Of a DNA stretch of 64,000 nucleotides, positions 12,712 to 23,362 are shown piece after piece. Source of the stretch: Pseudopyrenochaeta lycopersici (taxonomy: Eukaryota > Ascomycota > Dothideomycetes > Pleosporales > Pseudopyrenochaetaceae). Within the stretch, counting starts at the first letter, position 1. Each line of letters begins with the position of its first letter. The notes beneath the pieces were generated by a model. It saw only the letters and a program-made list of their open reading frames with translations, made no database searches and was not told where the DNA came from. The DNA is taken from the NCBI GenBank assembly GCA_003313425.1, contig NHZP01000003.1, positions 1,364,001-1,428,000 of the forward strand. The letters run 5' to 3'. The position numbers were made by a program, and so were the translations under genes.

Positions 12712-14197
12712 CTATAGCCTTGTGAGCACCACATCATCAATCAGGACTTCCTTTGCTGAGCCTGTTCCACCACTGTATGTGAATTCCATCCTGAGTACAA
12801 CTGAGTTCGAAGTGGTCGAGAAGATGCCAGAGTTAATTAGGGAGGCAGCCTGGAAGGATGAAGCCGTAATGGAGCCGCCGGCCAAGGGAGTATCGTTGAT
12901 GTACAAGACTGCTGAAACAGTGCCGGCGGTAGTGGCTCGACGGGCAGAGAAACCGACTCGGTAGTTGGCACCCGGACAAACTGTGATGGCTTGTACGATG
13001 CGTTGTGGTAAATTGCCATTGGTAGAGGAGATACGAGAACGGAACGCGTTACCGCCGCCGGTCAACGAGGTGCGTTCGAAATTACCATCGCCGGATGCTA
13101 GGATAGACCAGGACCCGGCTAACGTGGATTCAAAGCCACCGTTGATGACAGGATTTCCGGTGGGGCAAGTTGCAGCACAGGAGGCCGATGCAGTCTGGGT
13201 CACTGTTACTGCTGGGAGGGTTTCGGTGACAGCGGGAAGAGTCTGGGTGACGGCTGGGAGAGTCTCAGTGACGGCGGGAAGAGTCTCAGTGATGGCGGGA
13301 AGGGTCTCGGTGACAGCGGGAAGAGTTTCTGTGACGGCAGGGAGAGTTTCAGTAACTGCGGGAAGAGTTTCTGTGACAGCAGGAAGAGTTTCTGTGACGG
13401 CGGGAAGAGTCTCGGTAACGGCAGGAAGAGTTTCTGTGACGGCTGGCAGAGTCTCAGTAACTGCAGGAAGGGTTTCTGTGACGGCTGGCAGCGTCTCGGT
13501 GACTGCAGGAAGGGTTTCTGTAATGGCAGGGAGAGTCTCCGTGACAGCTGGCAGCGTAACTGCAGGGAGAGTAACTGCAGGTAGCGTCTCAGTAACGGCT
13601 GGCAGCGTCTCTGTGACTGCAGGAAGGGTTTCGGTGACGGCAGGCAGAGTTTCGGTAACGGCAGCAAGCGTTTCTGTAATAGCAGGCAAAGTGATCGTCA
13701 CCCCAGGGAGCGTGGCGATTTGGGTTATGATTTGCACGGCACCAGAAATGGTAAGGGTCGTGGTGGCAGAGCATATGCCTGACGAAGGTGGAACGACTGG
13801 TGAGCCAGACGGGCTTCCTATATTTGGCAAGCCAGGAGCAGGTGATGGCGAAGAACGGCTCGACGCAGAGATTCGAATACTTGTAGTCAACGTGGTTCGA
13901 CTGGAAATGGCAGGAGACTGGCCGTTGCAAGTGCCAAAGTCTTTCTGGCACTTATTCGCAACATCGCAGTGGTCCTTGGTGCTTCCACAGTAGCTATATT
14001 TTGTGAATATCAAATCGACTTTGGTCAGTGGGCAATGCGTACTTGTACTGGGAGCAGCAATTGCCCCACTGGCTTCCCTGACATGTCTGGCCTCCAAATG
14101 CTTTGCCGCAACGTGCGTTCTTAGAGACAGGCTTTCCTCCGCTCTGAGCCGCAGTGAAGTGCAACAGAGCTAGGACGATGAGTGAGTTCAGCAGCAT
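12712..14197 (-). CDS. Secreted CBM18 (chitin-binding) mucin-like protein
   Basis: Two exons (14197-14043, 13993-12712) joined across a 49-bp intron give 478 residues. The signal peptide is at about 1-18. A hevein-like CBM18 domain is split by the intron: C-G-x-x-F-G-G-x-x-C before it, then a CCSQYNYCGS-type core and CDVANKCQKDFGTC. A Ser/Thr/Pro linker follows, then about two dozen ETLPAVT-type heptads. The C-terminal domain (about residues 320-478) starts NGGFES and has the look of a galactose-binding-like or carbohydrate-binding beta sandwich. The likely role is a cell-wall or secreted adhesin, or chitin shield, with a stiff O-glycosylated stalk; this is inference. Closely related genes often vary in repeat number between strains. 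Confidence 0.8.
13203..13715 (-). repeat. Tandem 21-bp repeats coding ETLPAVT heptads
   Basis: About 24 units of 21 bp encode E-T-L-P-A-V/I-T. There are small variants (T-Q-T-L in place of T-E-T-L), and a local shortening to two TLPAV units without the Glu-Thr near 13550-13580. Synonymous differences between units show they are not all recent copies. The repeat keeps the opposite strand open for more than 300 codons, which is a by-product of composition. Confidence 0.9.
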
Positions 14198-15697
14198 TGT
14201 GATTATAAGATAAACGAGTGTGGATTGGACTTCTCAACAAAACTACCAGAACTTGACAGAATGCAAAAACTAAACGACAGTGATAGAGGTCGGATGACGC
14301 TCAAAGAGTCACCTTTGCTTGTTGTTATACCATTGCCCAGAGCTTCTGACTGAGGGAGCTACACAGGGGGCTGCATGATGTGTGCCCGCGGAACGGTATC
14401 TCTCGTGGCATGCGACCAATGAAGTGTATGCGACCACGGTAGTTATTCTGCTTTCGCCCACTTTCGGAGCACGAGATCGAAATTAAATAAAAGGAGACGC
14501 CTGAAATAGTGTACCTGAATCGTTCAAAAGAAGGAAAGAGGCGAATCGATGGCGCTAGGAGAGGTGGCGTCTTCTAAAGCAGGCTAGCAAGCCTCTGCAC
14601 GAGAGCTAGATTCAGCCACAGGAGCAGCCGAGGTCATGACCAAGCACTGAGGCGCGAGGTGGAAATTTGAGCACGGCAGGTGCCATTGATTATCTTAGAA
14701 CGAGATACTGTAGTATCCCAAGAAATGTTATAATATGTCTCAAGCTGCTGTGAGTAGCTACTGCAAAGAAGGGCACCACAAACGGACTACAGACTTAGGC
14801 GAGGGGAGACTAGGGTACAGCTAGAAAGTCTACAGCCAAAATGCCTGCCATGGGCATGGTAATCTCTAGACAATGATGAAGCGAGGGACATCAATTGGCA
14901 AATGAAATTGACGCTGGTTTTGAAATGCATTTACTTGAATGCTTCTGGAACCGGGAACGACGGGTACAATGGTTCAGTGTAGAAGATGCCTCGTTTCGCT
15001 GTCGCAAAAGGATACAAAGATGGTGCCCCTCCATGTTTGCGACTACAGACAGTTCTCAAGAGCCTGAGCGGAGCCACAGCTTCAAAGTCTTGGACGTGGG
15101 TGGGTCATTTGTGCTCACCAACTCATCAATGAAGGTATCTTGCCGTCGCAATGAATACCGGTACAACCAGTAGAAACCATAAGCTGGTCATTAGCACAAT
15201 GCGTTCGGCGCACATCAATCTAACGGGGAAACTCACGGCAGTTATGCGTACAGAAGAGGCTAGATTGCTTGAGTCGGTTACGGGGATATCAAGCGCCCGA
15301 ACACCTTCCCGTCTCTATACTAAACACATCAAAACAGTCGAAATCAGCTAAATGTCCAGCTAGGACAAAATACTGTTTTGAAATGGTAACCACAATTTGA
15401 AACGGCGTGCAGAATGCTCTTAGCAGCTTCTTTAGCTATCCATGTTAGGTAGAAAACAGCTGCTGCGCTACTGGTACTAAGTCGTAGCGTAATCGCTTGG
15501 CTTGTTCACATAGACAACGCCATAAGTCTATCCATTAGTCTGCGCCTTCTACAAAGTAAGTCTACGTAGGTCTGGCATAGAGCCAAAGTGCATCTACAAG
15601 AGTTTAAAGCTACATTTTGACAAGATTCTCTTAAAAAGTCCCTTGGCCCGCAATGAAGGCAGTTGCAGTTGCGCACGTAGGTGTGCCTGATGTATTA
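14198..15697. other. Intergenic, no gene seen
   Basis: About 1.5 kb with only short frames (for example 14895-15173, plus) and no recognised motif. It contains the promoter of the CBM18 gene at its left end. Confidence 0.45.
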
Positions 15698-16573
15698 TCA
15701 TTTGACAATTGTGAATATAGCCTCCCTTTCCTCATCTTCAGCAATCACCGCCAAACCCGCCTCGGGCTCTCCAAACACCCATCCTTCGGAACGCATTTTC
15801 GATACTACGGGTCTCTGCTCATCGTCCACAGCGCTGCGCGAGCTTAAATGATTCACGTCATGCAAATCGACCAAGTCCCGTAGACTATGTGCTACCTCAT
15901 CCGTCTCATCCTCACCTGGTTCTCGCACCAATGACAGATCGTTGGGAAAAGTCCACCGCGCGATCTTGTGCGTCCTCAGCCCTTCTTCACCATCGAGCGA
16001 ACCAAATGCCCACCAGCGGATTCCCAAGTCGCCAGGAACAATCCTGTAGGTGTCACCGGGTCGAAGGAAACGGAGCAATTTCTCCTCGACCGATTCGTCC
16101 TTCTTTCCTAGGCGCTGAACAAGCCTTGAAGGGGACAGCTCGAAGAAGACCTCAGCATGACCCTGTCCTACAGGTGGGACGGTCACAAAGGTAAAGCCAT
16201 TGTCTTGTCCACGTTTAAGCAAGTCCGGGTCGCCTGATATGCGTGTGGTGGTTATGTGTCGCGCGACAGGTCGCAGCGGCAGTTCTGGAGCTGGACATTC
16301 AGTGTCCGGGACGGTGATTTGAGGCGATGCCATGGCGCGAAAGAAGAAAGCGTCTTCGGATGGTGTCGTGTCCAGACATGAGTACTTGGTCAAGATTGTG
16401 ACTGCACGGTCAGGAAAGGGTGACGCAATTTGTTTGATGGCGACAATGAGTTTGAGAGGCTCGACGGGGAATGCATCGTGGATGGAGATGTTATGTGGGG
16501 GACTGGTACTAAGTCTGAGTGAGAGTATGACCTTTTTTTGTTGTTGCTGTTGCTCTTGTTGATAGTCCGCCAT
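15698..16573 (-). CDS. Hypothetical protein, 291 aa
   Basis: Single exon. I place the start at MADYQQEQQQQQKK (16573) because the in-frame extension further upstream is not protein-like. After a Gln-run come short beta-like segments, with LLRFLRPGDTYRIVPGDLGIRWWAFGSLDGEEG as the most structured part. The C-terminal half is acidic and rich in Arg and Glu. There is no signal peptide, membrane helix or known catalytic motif. I do not recognise the family. Confidence 0.6.
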   Translation of the reverse strand: MADYQQEQQQQQKKVILSLRLSTSPPHNISIHDAFPVEPLKLIVAIKQIASPFPDRAVTILTKYSCLDTTPSEDAFFFRAMASPQITVPDTECPAPELPLRPVARHITTTRISGDPDLLKRGQDNGFTFVTVPPVGQGHAEVFFELSPSRLVQRLGKKDESVEEKLLRFLRPGDTYRIVPGDLGIRWWAFGSLDGEEGLRTHKIARWTFPNDLSLVREPGEDETDEVAHSLRDLVDLHDVNHLSSRSAVDDEQRPVVSKMRSEGWVFGEPEAGLAVIAEDEEREAIFTIVK

Positions 16574-18123
16574 GATTGCTTGTTTTATCCGTGTTGCTTG
16601 TACTGAGAAGATGTAATGACTTGCTAAATTGAGGTGATAATCACGGTGCTTTATGAAGAAAGAAAATCGATAGACGGGCGAGAGTAAAATGGGGGATGGC
16701 AACTGCGAGAGGCTATAATTTGGACGGATTGATGCTGTTCTGCAATAAAGAAGTGTTTTCAGGCACCCAGGACCTTCTATGCCTTGTTTGATGTTCCATA
16801 CTGGAATCCATCCAGTTGTAATCAAGCGTGACGTAACTGGTGCTCTAACTGAGCATAGCCAAGCCTGGAGTTCTTAGTCAGACAAGGCTGTTGGTCAGCT
16901 GCATCACCATTCTGTGTTACATAGGGATCGGCACTGGAGGACTAGGGAAGAGAGACTATTATAAGCTATTAACCCCCAAAGAACCCCAAGCAGCGGATAT
17001 CTTCTGTTTCATCCTTCGAGGCTGATTGACCCTACAAGCCACATTATGCCTTGCGGTATCAGCAACTTGTCGTCATTGTTGTTGCTCCAGGTAGATGAAG
17101 AAACCGTCATGTACTGTTAGCCCCCAACTGCCTGCACACAGTGCATACATGTCGTTTCATCCTTCGAGGCTGATGGAACCCCCAAGCCGCTTTTTGCCTT
17201 ATAATTTCGTCAGTGGCTTGGATGGGATTCTTATTGTTTCTTGTCTACGTTCTCATCAGCATGGATTACACCTTTGTAGATCTTTTGTACGACCGTCGTG
17301 TTATCGAAGCGGCTGACAGCAACGCCGTCAGTCTGATACAGCGGCGCTAGATTTGTCTTTCGTAAAAAAATTCGAGAATACCTGATACTCTCATACTAGC
17401 CATAATTATAGAAAAGTTTCCATAAATTTTTCAGTGAATTCTATGATTGTTTTGCAATGGTAATGTCTATCCTGTCTTTCCTTCGTAGCTATCAGAAACA
17501 TATAATTAAGCTTTTATTTAAGCTAGAGATCTACTTGACTAACATGTTACACACATCCTCTTCAGAAATGCAGATCATTCATTTAGAATCGCATAATACG
17601 GCGACTTAGAATTTGTTACGTCCGGCCTTTGAAGGTCGTAGGATTGATGACATGGATTGATTCTGAGGGTTAACACTTGCTGATACGATCAGCGTATCAG
17701 CGCATTGGTATTTTATCCAAGTATAGGAATGATAGTGTTATTGGTAGTCCTTACTGTATCGTTGATCCTCGCAAGAGAGGCGCTGCAGCCTAGACATGAT
17801 GCTTGTACATGGGACAAAGCGGGAGTTCTGTACATGTCTCGGGGTCACATTTGATCGAGAGAAACACCGCCATCCACAGTAATGGTGGAAGGGGCAGTAG
17901 TATTGATCCTCTAAATAATTTGAAACATGGAAGGATGCTATGTTAAGGCACTCACAAGTGACGCACATCGAGACTGAGCATATTGAAGGTATATAAGAGG
18001 CAGCCGGAGACTATGGTAGTGCTTCTTACTTCATATTCTATCTTAACAAATCCATTTATCAACTACATTTGACAACGCTTATAACATTTCGCTTTTGAAG
18101 TGACCAACAAACATCTGTTCATC
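16574..18123. other. Intergenic with a diverged direct repeat and a perfect inverted repeat
   Basis: No gene recognised. A 21-bp identical core beginning GTTTCATCC occurs at 17006-17026 and again at 17154-17174, with weaker similarity on either side. A perfect 9-bp inverted repeat (GCTGATACG / CGTATCAGC, 5-nt loop) lies at 17679-17701. Confidence 0.5.
17679..17701. repeat. Perfect 9-bp inverted repeat
   Basis: GCTGATACG, then ATCAG, then CGTATCAGC. It is about 420 bp upstream of the metallopeptidase start. It could be a dimeric regulator site or a small hairpin; chance is also possible. Confidence 0.5.
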
Positions 18124-19190
18124 ATGAGGTTTGCTCAAAGGACAGCACTACTGCTAGTGGGAGTTACAGCCGCTGTAGCCCTTCCCTTGGAAGAGTCCAA
18201 GAGCAACTTTCACCGGCTAGTTGCACGCACGCCGCGCTATGATAAAAGCTGTGACCGCAAGATCCCAGGCAGCGACAAGACTTATAGGGAGAAAGTTGGA
18301 CTAGCCTTTACAGATGCCTCCCAGCTGGCACTTTGGACACAACAGGGCAAAGACTCAAACGGAAATTCCTTCACCGAAAGTACCGCGTATGTTTCCATTC
18401 ACATACTTCCAATATTGAAAAGGGAAAAAGTCAGTTAATTTGTTGCTTTATCTAGCTTTTCTCACTACTTTGGCGACGGCGACAAAGATCAGGTCAAAGA
18501 CATGATGCAGGTCATCTACAACAGCCGCATCCCTGTCGACGACCACGATGGCGGCCAGGGATACTTCATTGACATCAAGTGCGGCTCGGACCAGGACTCC
18601 GAGTGCGGTGTTTCCGTTTTGGCAGCTACCAGTGCAAAGCCTGGGGAAACAACGGTGAGTCAAGACGTTGCGATACTATGATCTTCAAACTCGTCCCACC
18701 ATGTTCAAAAAAGTTAATAATGAAACAGATGGTTCTCTGTGACCGTTTCTTCAACGCCAACACGGCACAAACCAAACAGGACCTCTCGAGCAAGCAAATT
18801 GGTACAAGACGCGGTCAGTGGTGCCAAACAGATGAACAGTTTACCTTCTTCGAGGTCGCCGGCCTGACGATGTTCCATGAGATGACGCACCTACATACCG
18901 TGGGCCAGCGGGCAGGGCTTACTGCCCGGCCTGACCCAGACGGCTTTGACTCTGCCGGTACCGTGGACGTATATATCAAAGGGAGCGACGAAGACCGTGA
19001 CCACTACAAAAACATGGAGCCATGGCAGGCCGCGAGGGAGTTGAAAAAGTTGTGGGAGGCGCACAATGGCGATTCGAATGAGTACAAGCCAACAACGCCG
19101 ACAATAGAGAATGCCGAGAGTTATGCGGCTGCTGCACTGGAATTCTATTTCTTGCACTTTTGTAAGTGGGATGTCATCTTGCCTAAATAG
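18124..19190 (+). CDS. Secreted HExxH zinc metallopeptidase (deuterolysin-like)
   Basis: Three exons (18124-18386, 18456-18654, 18729-about 19190) with introns of 69 and 74 bp. The start MRFAQRTALLLVGVTAAVAL is a clear signal peptide, followed by a short pro-region. The zinc motif HEMTH is in exon 3, preceded by FFEVAGLTMF. Downstream the ESYAAAALEFYF helix resembles the C-terminal helix of fungal secreted metallopeptidases of the lysine-specific/M35-like type. Several Cys are consistent with disulfides. A GTAAGT near 19160 could remove the last residues (CKWDVILPK), so the exact C-terminus is uncertain. The third zinc ligand is not obvious, so catalytic status is inferred from HExxH alone. 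Confidence 0.75.
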
Positions 19191-19884
19191 ACGGGTATAT
19201 GGATTTCACGGCAGAGATTCCGGTATGAGGTGTTGAAGCATTAGTTGAGTACATGTTAGAGGAGTGCAGCGCGTACAGTATTTTTGGCCAGATTATAGAA
19301 TTATCTATAGAAACCGAATTTCACTGTGTTATTAAATACCTAAAATCATACAATCCAGTGAAGCGTACTCCCAGGCTTCGCCTCTTGTAACCTCCTTCCT
19401 TCCCGTTGAGGCGACAAGTATCAAACTTGAGGACACCCAATCATCGTCCGATACAAGAAAATCCTGTAATTTTCATATTTCCACTCCTAGAGACCATGGA
19501 GACCTTTTGCGTTATCTGGAAAACACACACCTTCACACAAGAACTGCATTCATGCGAGCCGTCGAGCTCGAGCGTCAATAACTCTGAGCCAGTCAATTAA
19601 TACAATCCCATATATATATTCCATGATACCATTTCTTTTGAATCCGTGATTCAAAGTAAGAACTAAGGCTTCCCGGACAGAGAATCGGACAGTAACTGAA
19701 GTTTGTTTACCAAACAAAATGCCGCAAGCACAGAAGGCGTCTCAAAATGCACAGCTTCTGGCTGCAAACAACTATACTTTACTCATAATCGCTGATTGGG
19801 CAAGTTAGGCTGCAAATGAACGCCCTCCACTTCCTCTTTCTGTGAGTGCTCTACTAATATTACCTTTAACAGTCATTTTATTAT
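19191..19884. other. Intergenic, no gene seen
   Basis: AT-rich 3' regions of two converging genes. No motif recognised. Confidence 0.45.
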
Positions 19885-21231
19885 TTATACTTGCATATTT
19901 TCAGGTCTCGGATAATAGGACAGACTGACCTCCAGCCCGGTATGCCAATCTGCCTCCTCGTCCGTCTCTTCCCCTTCATCATTACCCTCCTCCTCTGTCT
20001 CTTCCCCTTCATCCTCCTCCGTTTCTTCCCCCTTATCCTCCGCCCTTTTCTTCTCTCGTTCCTCCTCCCACTCCACCAACTCCTCAACCGTAACCTCATC
20101 TCTCAACGCATTAACCCTTTGCCAACACTTCATCCTCTTCCTCTGCATCTCAGTTTCCTGCCGCCTCTTTGCTTTATGGCGCCGCTTCATTTTACCAAGC
20201 CAAGTATACCTCATCTGGAATTCCTCGTCTTCGGTGCGCATTTCGTTGCGCATCAAAAGCACGCGCTCTACCAACGCAAGACGCTCGGTGGCTGATGCCA
20301 TGTTGAAGACCATGGCGGTTTCAAGATGAGTACCGAAGTCGTCTTTGTCAAATTGGTGCTCGAGATGTGCGCCTTTGAGTACGTCGCGGAGATGGCGCTT
20401 TGCATCTTCCTCGCGGAATGCTGGGGATTCGAGAGAAAGGCCTCGCATGATGATGCTTGTCCGCAGTGTATGTCTGGTCCAAGGCGACAAGGTTTTACGC
20501 GACAGATCGCTACCGTTTTCTTCATCGTTGGAGTCATGGGAAGAGTAGTCCATACTGCATTCCTCTCTCTGGAGCTCCTCGAGATTGAAATACTGATCCA
20601 ACCTCTCGACCCAGATCACAGGGTCGGGACAGTCTTGGAGGAATCTGCTCTTGAAAACGACACTCTGCCCACTTTCCAAGCGTGGCTGTATGCCAAAGGG
20701 GGTGGAAAGCTCAACACAAGCGTCGAGGAGACAATCCCTAGCCACTGCGCGTTCGACTTCAGCAAAACATGAATGTGTAATAGCTGGAGACGCGCAACGC
20801 AGCATCCCTAAAAGCTGCTCATCTTTCAAAGGGCCAGGCTTCAAAGTCGCATCCCGATCCACGTTCAACGCATCTTTTCTCTGCAGCAAGAACTCGGCAG
20901 CTTTGATCAAGCTGTATCGACACTTGACCTCAAACTCTCTTGCTTCACTCTCTGCATTGCAGTTTGCGAAAATGACATCTTCTCTCGTTGGAATTGGTCC
21001 TGTAATCTGGACACCCCATGAGAGAGGATCGTTGCTGAACCTTATGATATCGTGCTTCTCGCCCACGACTTTGTGCTTGACTTGGAGCGCGACGAGAAGT
21101 TGAGAAAGAGCGGCGAGGGGTTGCCGCAGCTCCAGCGCTTGGAGGGCTTTTATGAGGAAGCCGCTTCTAGGGACAGTGGCGCAGAGGTCTTGGAAGATGG
21201 TGTAGGAGCTGGGTTTGTTAATCGAAGGCAT
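19885..21231 (-). CDS. Hypothetical protein with acidic coiled-coil tail, 448 aa
   Basis: Single exon. The N-terminal half is mixed alpha/beta without a family I recognise. Residues about 340-395 are very basic and helical (KMKRRHKAKRRQETEMQRKRMK). The last 60 or so residues are almost all Glu/Asp/Lys in EETEEDEGEE-type runs, then a short conserved-looking tail. The basic-then-acidic arrangement suggests a nuclear or nucleolar protein, but that is inference. Confidence 0.55.
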   Translation of the reverse strand: MPSINKPSSYTIFQDLCATVPRSGFLIKALQALELRQPLAALSQLLVALQVKHKVVGEKHDIIRFSNDPLSWGVQITGPIPTREDVIFANCNAESEAREFEVKCRYSLIKAAEFLLQRKDALNVDRDATLKPGPLKDEQLLGMLRCASPAITHSCFAEVERAVARDCLLDACVELSTPFGIQPRLESGQSVVFKSRFLQDCPDPVIWVERLDQYFNLEELQREECSMDYSSHDSNDEENGSDLSRKTLSPWTRHTLRTSIIMRGLSLESPAFREEDAKRHLRDVLKGAHLEHQFDKDDFGTHLETAMVFNMASATERLALVERVLLMRNEMRTEDEEFQMRYTWLGKMKRRHKAKRRQETEMQRKRMKCWQRVNALRDEVTVEELVEWEEEREKKRAEDKGEETEEDEGEETEEEGNDEGEETDEEADWHTGLEVSLSYYPRPENMQV

Positions 21232-21711
21232 TCTAGAATGTTAAGTTAAGTAATTTGATATTGGATTTTGGATGTTGGGTTTTGGAAGTGGTCCGAAGTC
21301 TTTTGCAGAGAGATATGGGACTGTAAGAGAGAGTGCATAAATATGTCCACTGCCAGACTAAATAGTGCTTTCTACTTCTGAGCTGTGGTGCTGGTTATGA
21401 GGAAGGAACGATTCTCAAGCCAGACCATGGTTAAGGTACCATAGCTACCAGACATGGCAAAGCAAAACACAGGCTATGCAGCCCTCCTTGGTTCATAGGA
21501 GAGCCTGGAGGATTTCAGTGTATTTTACAGTTTTTGGCGAGAAGAAACAAAGTATGTGGAGTCAACCTGGCTCTATTTAACTTGGGAACCATGTTTGGTG
21601 AATGTTGAAGGCGAGAAATAGCCTCGCCACCATAAGAATGAAAATTGGGTATCTACTCAACTAACGCCTATGATGCCAGACTCAATGCTGACCGAACGCA
21701 ATCTCAAATGC
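21232..21711. other. Intergenic, no gene seen
   Basis: Promoter side of the 448-aa gene and 3' end of the Rpc31 gene. Nothing recognised. Confidence 0.4.
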
Positions 21712-22789
21712 TTACTCGTAGGTATTCTCATAAGGGTCTACATCGTCAATATCATCGTCTTCGCCGTTGTCGAAGTACTGCTCGGCATTGTAATCGTCAT
21801 CAGACTCTTCTGAGTCTGTTGATACGGCAGACCAATTGTCTTCCTCATCCACTGCGTCCGGCTTGTCGTCGTCTGCCTCTTCCTCATCCTCATCGGCATC
21901 CTCGTCCAAGTCATCCTCAGCGCGGGCTTCCGCTTCGGTAGTCCGGTCCTGTTCAGACTTGATCAATCGATCGATTTGAGATACAGCGTTCACTTTGGTG
22001 ACGCCGAGCGTTCTGCGCTTCTTTGATGGGTTTCCGTCGGTTCTCGTGCCGTCCAATGTCGGTCGTAACTCGGCGGGGAACAGATCGGTGACTGTAGAAA
22101 TATGAGCCCTCGCTCCTGCCCGTTTCTGCTCAGCCCAACTCACCATACGGTCGCGCATCTAGCTTGGGCAGTCTTCTCCGGACCTTGAGGTACTTGGCCG
22201 AGTATGTTTGATTATCGGAAAAGGGGTTAAAGAGCGAGGCTTCGGTGGGCGCGGGCTCGTTGGCCTTTCTCTTGAGCCCGTTCCGCATGCCGTCGTTCAG
22301 GATGGTGTAGAAGGGCCCCTCGTGTATGCGATCGCGTACAGCAAGGTAGTGGTGGACCATGCCAGCCTCGTCGGCGGTTGGTGGAGGCGCCTGTGGAGGG
22401 GGAGCTTCCTGTTGACGTCTTAGTTGGTGCTTAGAGGACTCGCTGAGAGCGTTGCTGACGGAGCGCTGCGACTGCGACTTTGACGGCTGATAAAACATGG
22501 CGGCTGGAACAACATGATATGAAGGGGCGCACAGCGGTTCAGGTGGAACACCTTGGACGTGCGATTCTTGCGAAGCGCCAAGTGAAGAACAAAGTCAAGA
22601 AGCAGAACGGCGGTGTGGTGCGCGATAACACAGGAAGAAGCTCACAGGAAAGCGCTCGGCAGGCCCCTTCTGGATGTCGAGGCCAGTCAAGTCCCAGTTC
22701 AGCTCAGTGCCAGCAATCGTCACTGTGCCTCGCGCCGGGTTGAACGAGCCCCCACGCCCACCACCTCGTCCTCCTCTTGCCGGCGGCAT
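21712..22789 (-). CDS. RPC31: RNA polymerase III subunit Rpc31 (RPC7)
   Basis: Three exons (22789-22646, 22486-22144, 22091-21712; introns 159 and 52 bp) give 288 residues. The N-terminal Gly/Arg block (RGGRGGGRGG) is followed by a short conserved stretch ending ERFP. A central region follows with RDRIHEGPFYTIL and a Lys-Arg-rich KVRRRLPKLDARPY. The tail is extremely acidic (DEDEEEADDD) and ends with the family signature YFDNGEDDD and PYENTYE. Rpc31 is part of the Rpc82-Rpc34-Rpc31 subcomplex needed for Pol III initiation. The first intron acceptor is chosen at 22486 because an acceptor a few bases upstream breaks the frame. Confidence 0.85.
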
Positions 22790-23362
22790 GTCGAATCGAT
22801 GGGGGCCAGTGAATGGATTGCGTCTACAGGTTGTTTGAAGGTGAACGGGAATCAATTAGACATGGCACCGTCAGCGCTGGGGAAAACTGCGGAGTCAGAA
22901 ATTCTTTGGCGCAAGCTGGAGCCGCGGTTGGCTAGGGTGGTGGGGCACCAAAAGCGAACCCTCACTCGCCGCCCGCCAAACCTTGCCCTCCACCACTACA
23001 TCGCTATTGCAAGCCTGACTTTGCCCGGGAGAGCAGCAGTGATATTTATTAGAAGCGCCGTGAGGTTCCACCGCTGTCAACGGAGCTTGCGCGAGGCCTG
23101 GAGCCAGACTTCGGACCCCTGGACTTGAAAGAAGCCACGCCCAGCATCGAGTCAGTCCAACGGCATTGCGACGCGGTTTCTGGTGCATTAGGCTGACAGG
23201 GACGCGTCAAGGTGAATTGATCACGCGTTGTCACATGAGCGGTGACTAGAATCTTCTTCTCGTCAGCGTATCCTTGCCACTACTTCCTGGACCCTTACCA
23301 CAGTCCCCAAGTTATTCTCAGACCATCTCTGCACCAAGAGGTTGTACGGACGCAAGTCAGAC
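22790..23362. promoter_or_regulatory. Divergent promoter region (Rpc31 / Hsm3-like)
   Basis: Head-to-head intergenic of about 570 bp. No coding exon recognised; frames on both strands lack start context or domain features. Confidence 0.4.

Noticed and set aside
12965..13993. 342-codon plus-strand frame with VTAGRVS repeats
   Set aside because: It is the antisense shadow of the 21-bp repeats of the CBM18 gene, which has a signal peptide, splice site and known domains on the minus strand.
22613..23128. 171-codon plus-strand frame over the Rpc31 5' end
   Set aside because: Antisense to a well-supported gene and its promoter; no conserved motif.
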